Source of the DNA: Prolixibacteraceae bacterium
GTDB lineage: Bacteria > Bacteroidota > Bacteroidia > Bacteroidales > Prolixibacteraceae
NCBI GenBank assembly: GCA_018399395.1
Contig: JAGYOI010000055.1
Span: 1-7,476, forward strand
Reading direction: 5' to 3'
DNA length: 7,476 nucleotides
The translations under genes and the position numbers were made by a program. The notes beneath the pieces are model-generated. The model searched no databases and was not told the DNA's origin. It was given only the letters and a program-made list of their open reading frames with translations. Shown piece by piece: positions 7,283 through 7,476 of the stretch. The stretch's first letter is position 1, and each line of letters opens with the position of its first letter.

Positions 7283-7308
7283 TATTACGTAACGGATTCC
7301 GTTTAATA
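7283..7308. repeat. Interrupted palindrome just upstream of porU
   Basis: AACGGA-T-TCCGTT (7291-7303) is a perfect inverted repeat. With a 3-nt CGT bulge (7288-7290) the outer arms TATTA (7283-7287) and TAATA (7304-7308) also pair, giving 11 bp in all. A second palindrome, TTACGTAA (7285-7292), overlaps it. The structure ends 19 nt before the porU ATG, so it may be an operator or a leader hairpin that affects translation start. Confidence 0.35.
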
Positions 7309-7327
7309 GTAGAAACGTCACAATGAT

Positions 7328-7476
7328 ATGAAATATTTTTCAATATTAATAATTTTATTCATTTGTTTGCCAATATACACTATTGCTCAAGATACATATA
7401 TTGATCAATCGGTTCTTGACAAGGGTAAATGGATCAAAATAGCAACATCCCAACAAGGGATACATAAAATCACTTA
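7328..7476 (+). CDS. porU: PorU, type IX secretion system sortase (N-terminal fragment)
   Basis: The window ends after 49 complete codons. Residues 1-20 are a signal peptide (MKYF, a hydrophobic Ile/Leu core, likely cut after TIA at residue 20). The following sequence, SVLDKGKWIKIAT and QQGIHKIT, matches the typical mature start of PorU ('SVL..GKW.KI.....G..K.T'). PorU is a gingipain-like C25-family peptidase on the cell surface; it removes C-terminal sorting domains from T9SS cargo and links cargo to its anchor, working with the outer-membrane protein PorV. The catalytic residues lie beyond the window. The identification rests on this short N terminus plus divergence from gldJ, an arrangement found in many Bacteroidota. 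ATG 7328 is the start; an ATG at 7323 is out of frame and meets a stop after two codons. Confidence 0.8.
   Translation, partial: MKYFSILIILFICLPIYTIAQDTYIDQSVLDKGKWIKIATSQQGIHKIT

Noticed and set aside
7323..7331. ATG at 7323 as a start upstream of porU
   Set aside because: It is out of frame with porU and reaches TGA after two codons; it could be at most a trivial upstream start.
1..7476. Mobile element, CRISPR array, tRNA or defence system
   Set aside because: No transposase or integrase motifs, regularly spaced repeats, tRNA-like cloverleaf or defence-gene domains were seen on either strand by eye.

Overview
The window reads as ordinary chromosomal DNA of a Bacteroidota bacterium, most likely a Bacteroidales/Marinilabiliales-type marine or anaerobic lineage; the family-level placement is inference. 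Reasons are the AT-rich coding style, A-rich leaders with few Shine-Dalgarno sites, -7 boxes of the Bacteroidota type (TAnnTTTG), and above all a gldJ/porU pair from the type IX secretion (T9SS) and gliding machinery, which is restricted to this phylum. I see no insertion sequence, CRISPR array, tRNA, rRNA or phage gene.

Layout. Positions 1-2250 (+) hold two overlapping genes for exported proteins: the 3' part of a right-handed beta-helix protein and a DNase I-fold endonuclease/exonuclease/phosphatase (EEP) protein with a signal peptide. Positions 2247-3668 (-) encode a tRNA nucleotidyltransferase/poly(A) polymerase-family protein with an HD domain; its stop codon overlaps that of the EEP gene. 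A 145-bp divergent intergenic region leads to a cytoplasmic thioredoxin (3814-4179, +) with an unusual CQPC active site, closed by a clear intrinsic terminator whose T-run contains the stop codon of the convergent murF. Positions 4234-5532 (-) are murF (peptidoglycan precursor ligase). Upstream of it on the same strand is gldJ (5630-7075), separated by a strong intrinsic terminator. A 252-bp divergent intergenic region rich in small repeats separates gldJ from the start of porU (7328 to the window end, +), the T9SS sortase.

How the genes work together. GldJ (outer-membrane lipoprotein of the T9SS/gliding apparatus) and PorU (surface sortase that removes C-terminal sorting signals) belong to one secretion system. 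MurF next to gldJ follows, as I recall, a linkage also seen in Flavobacterium. Thioredoxin, the CCA-type enzyme and MurF are housekeeping functions. The beta-helix and EEP proteins are probably made together and exported, but their substrates cannot be read from sequence.

No clearly new biological system is visible. The points most worth checking are the structured gldJ-porU intergenic region, the short GldJ, the CQPC thioredoxin, and the very tight convergent gene ends.
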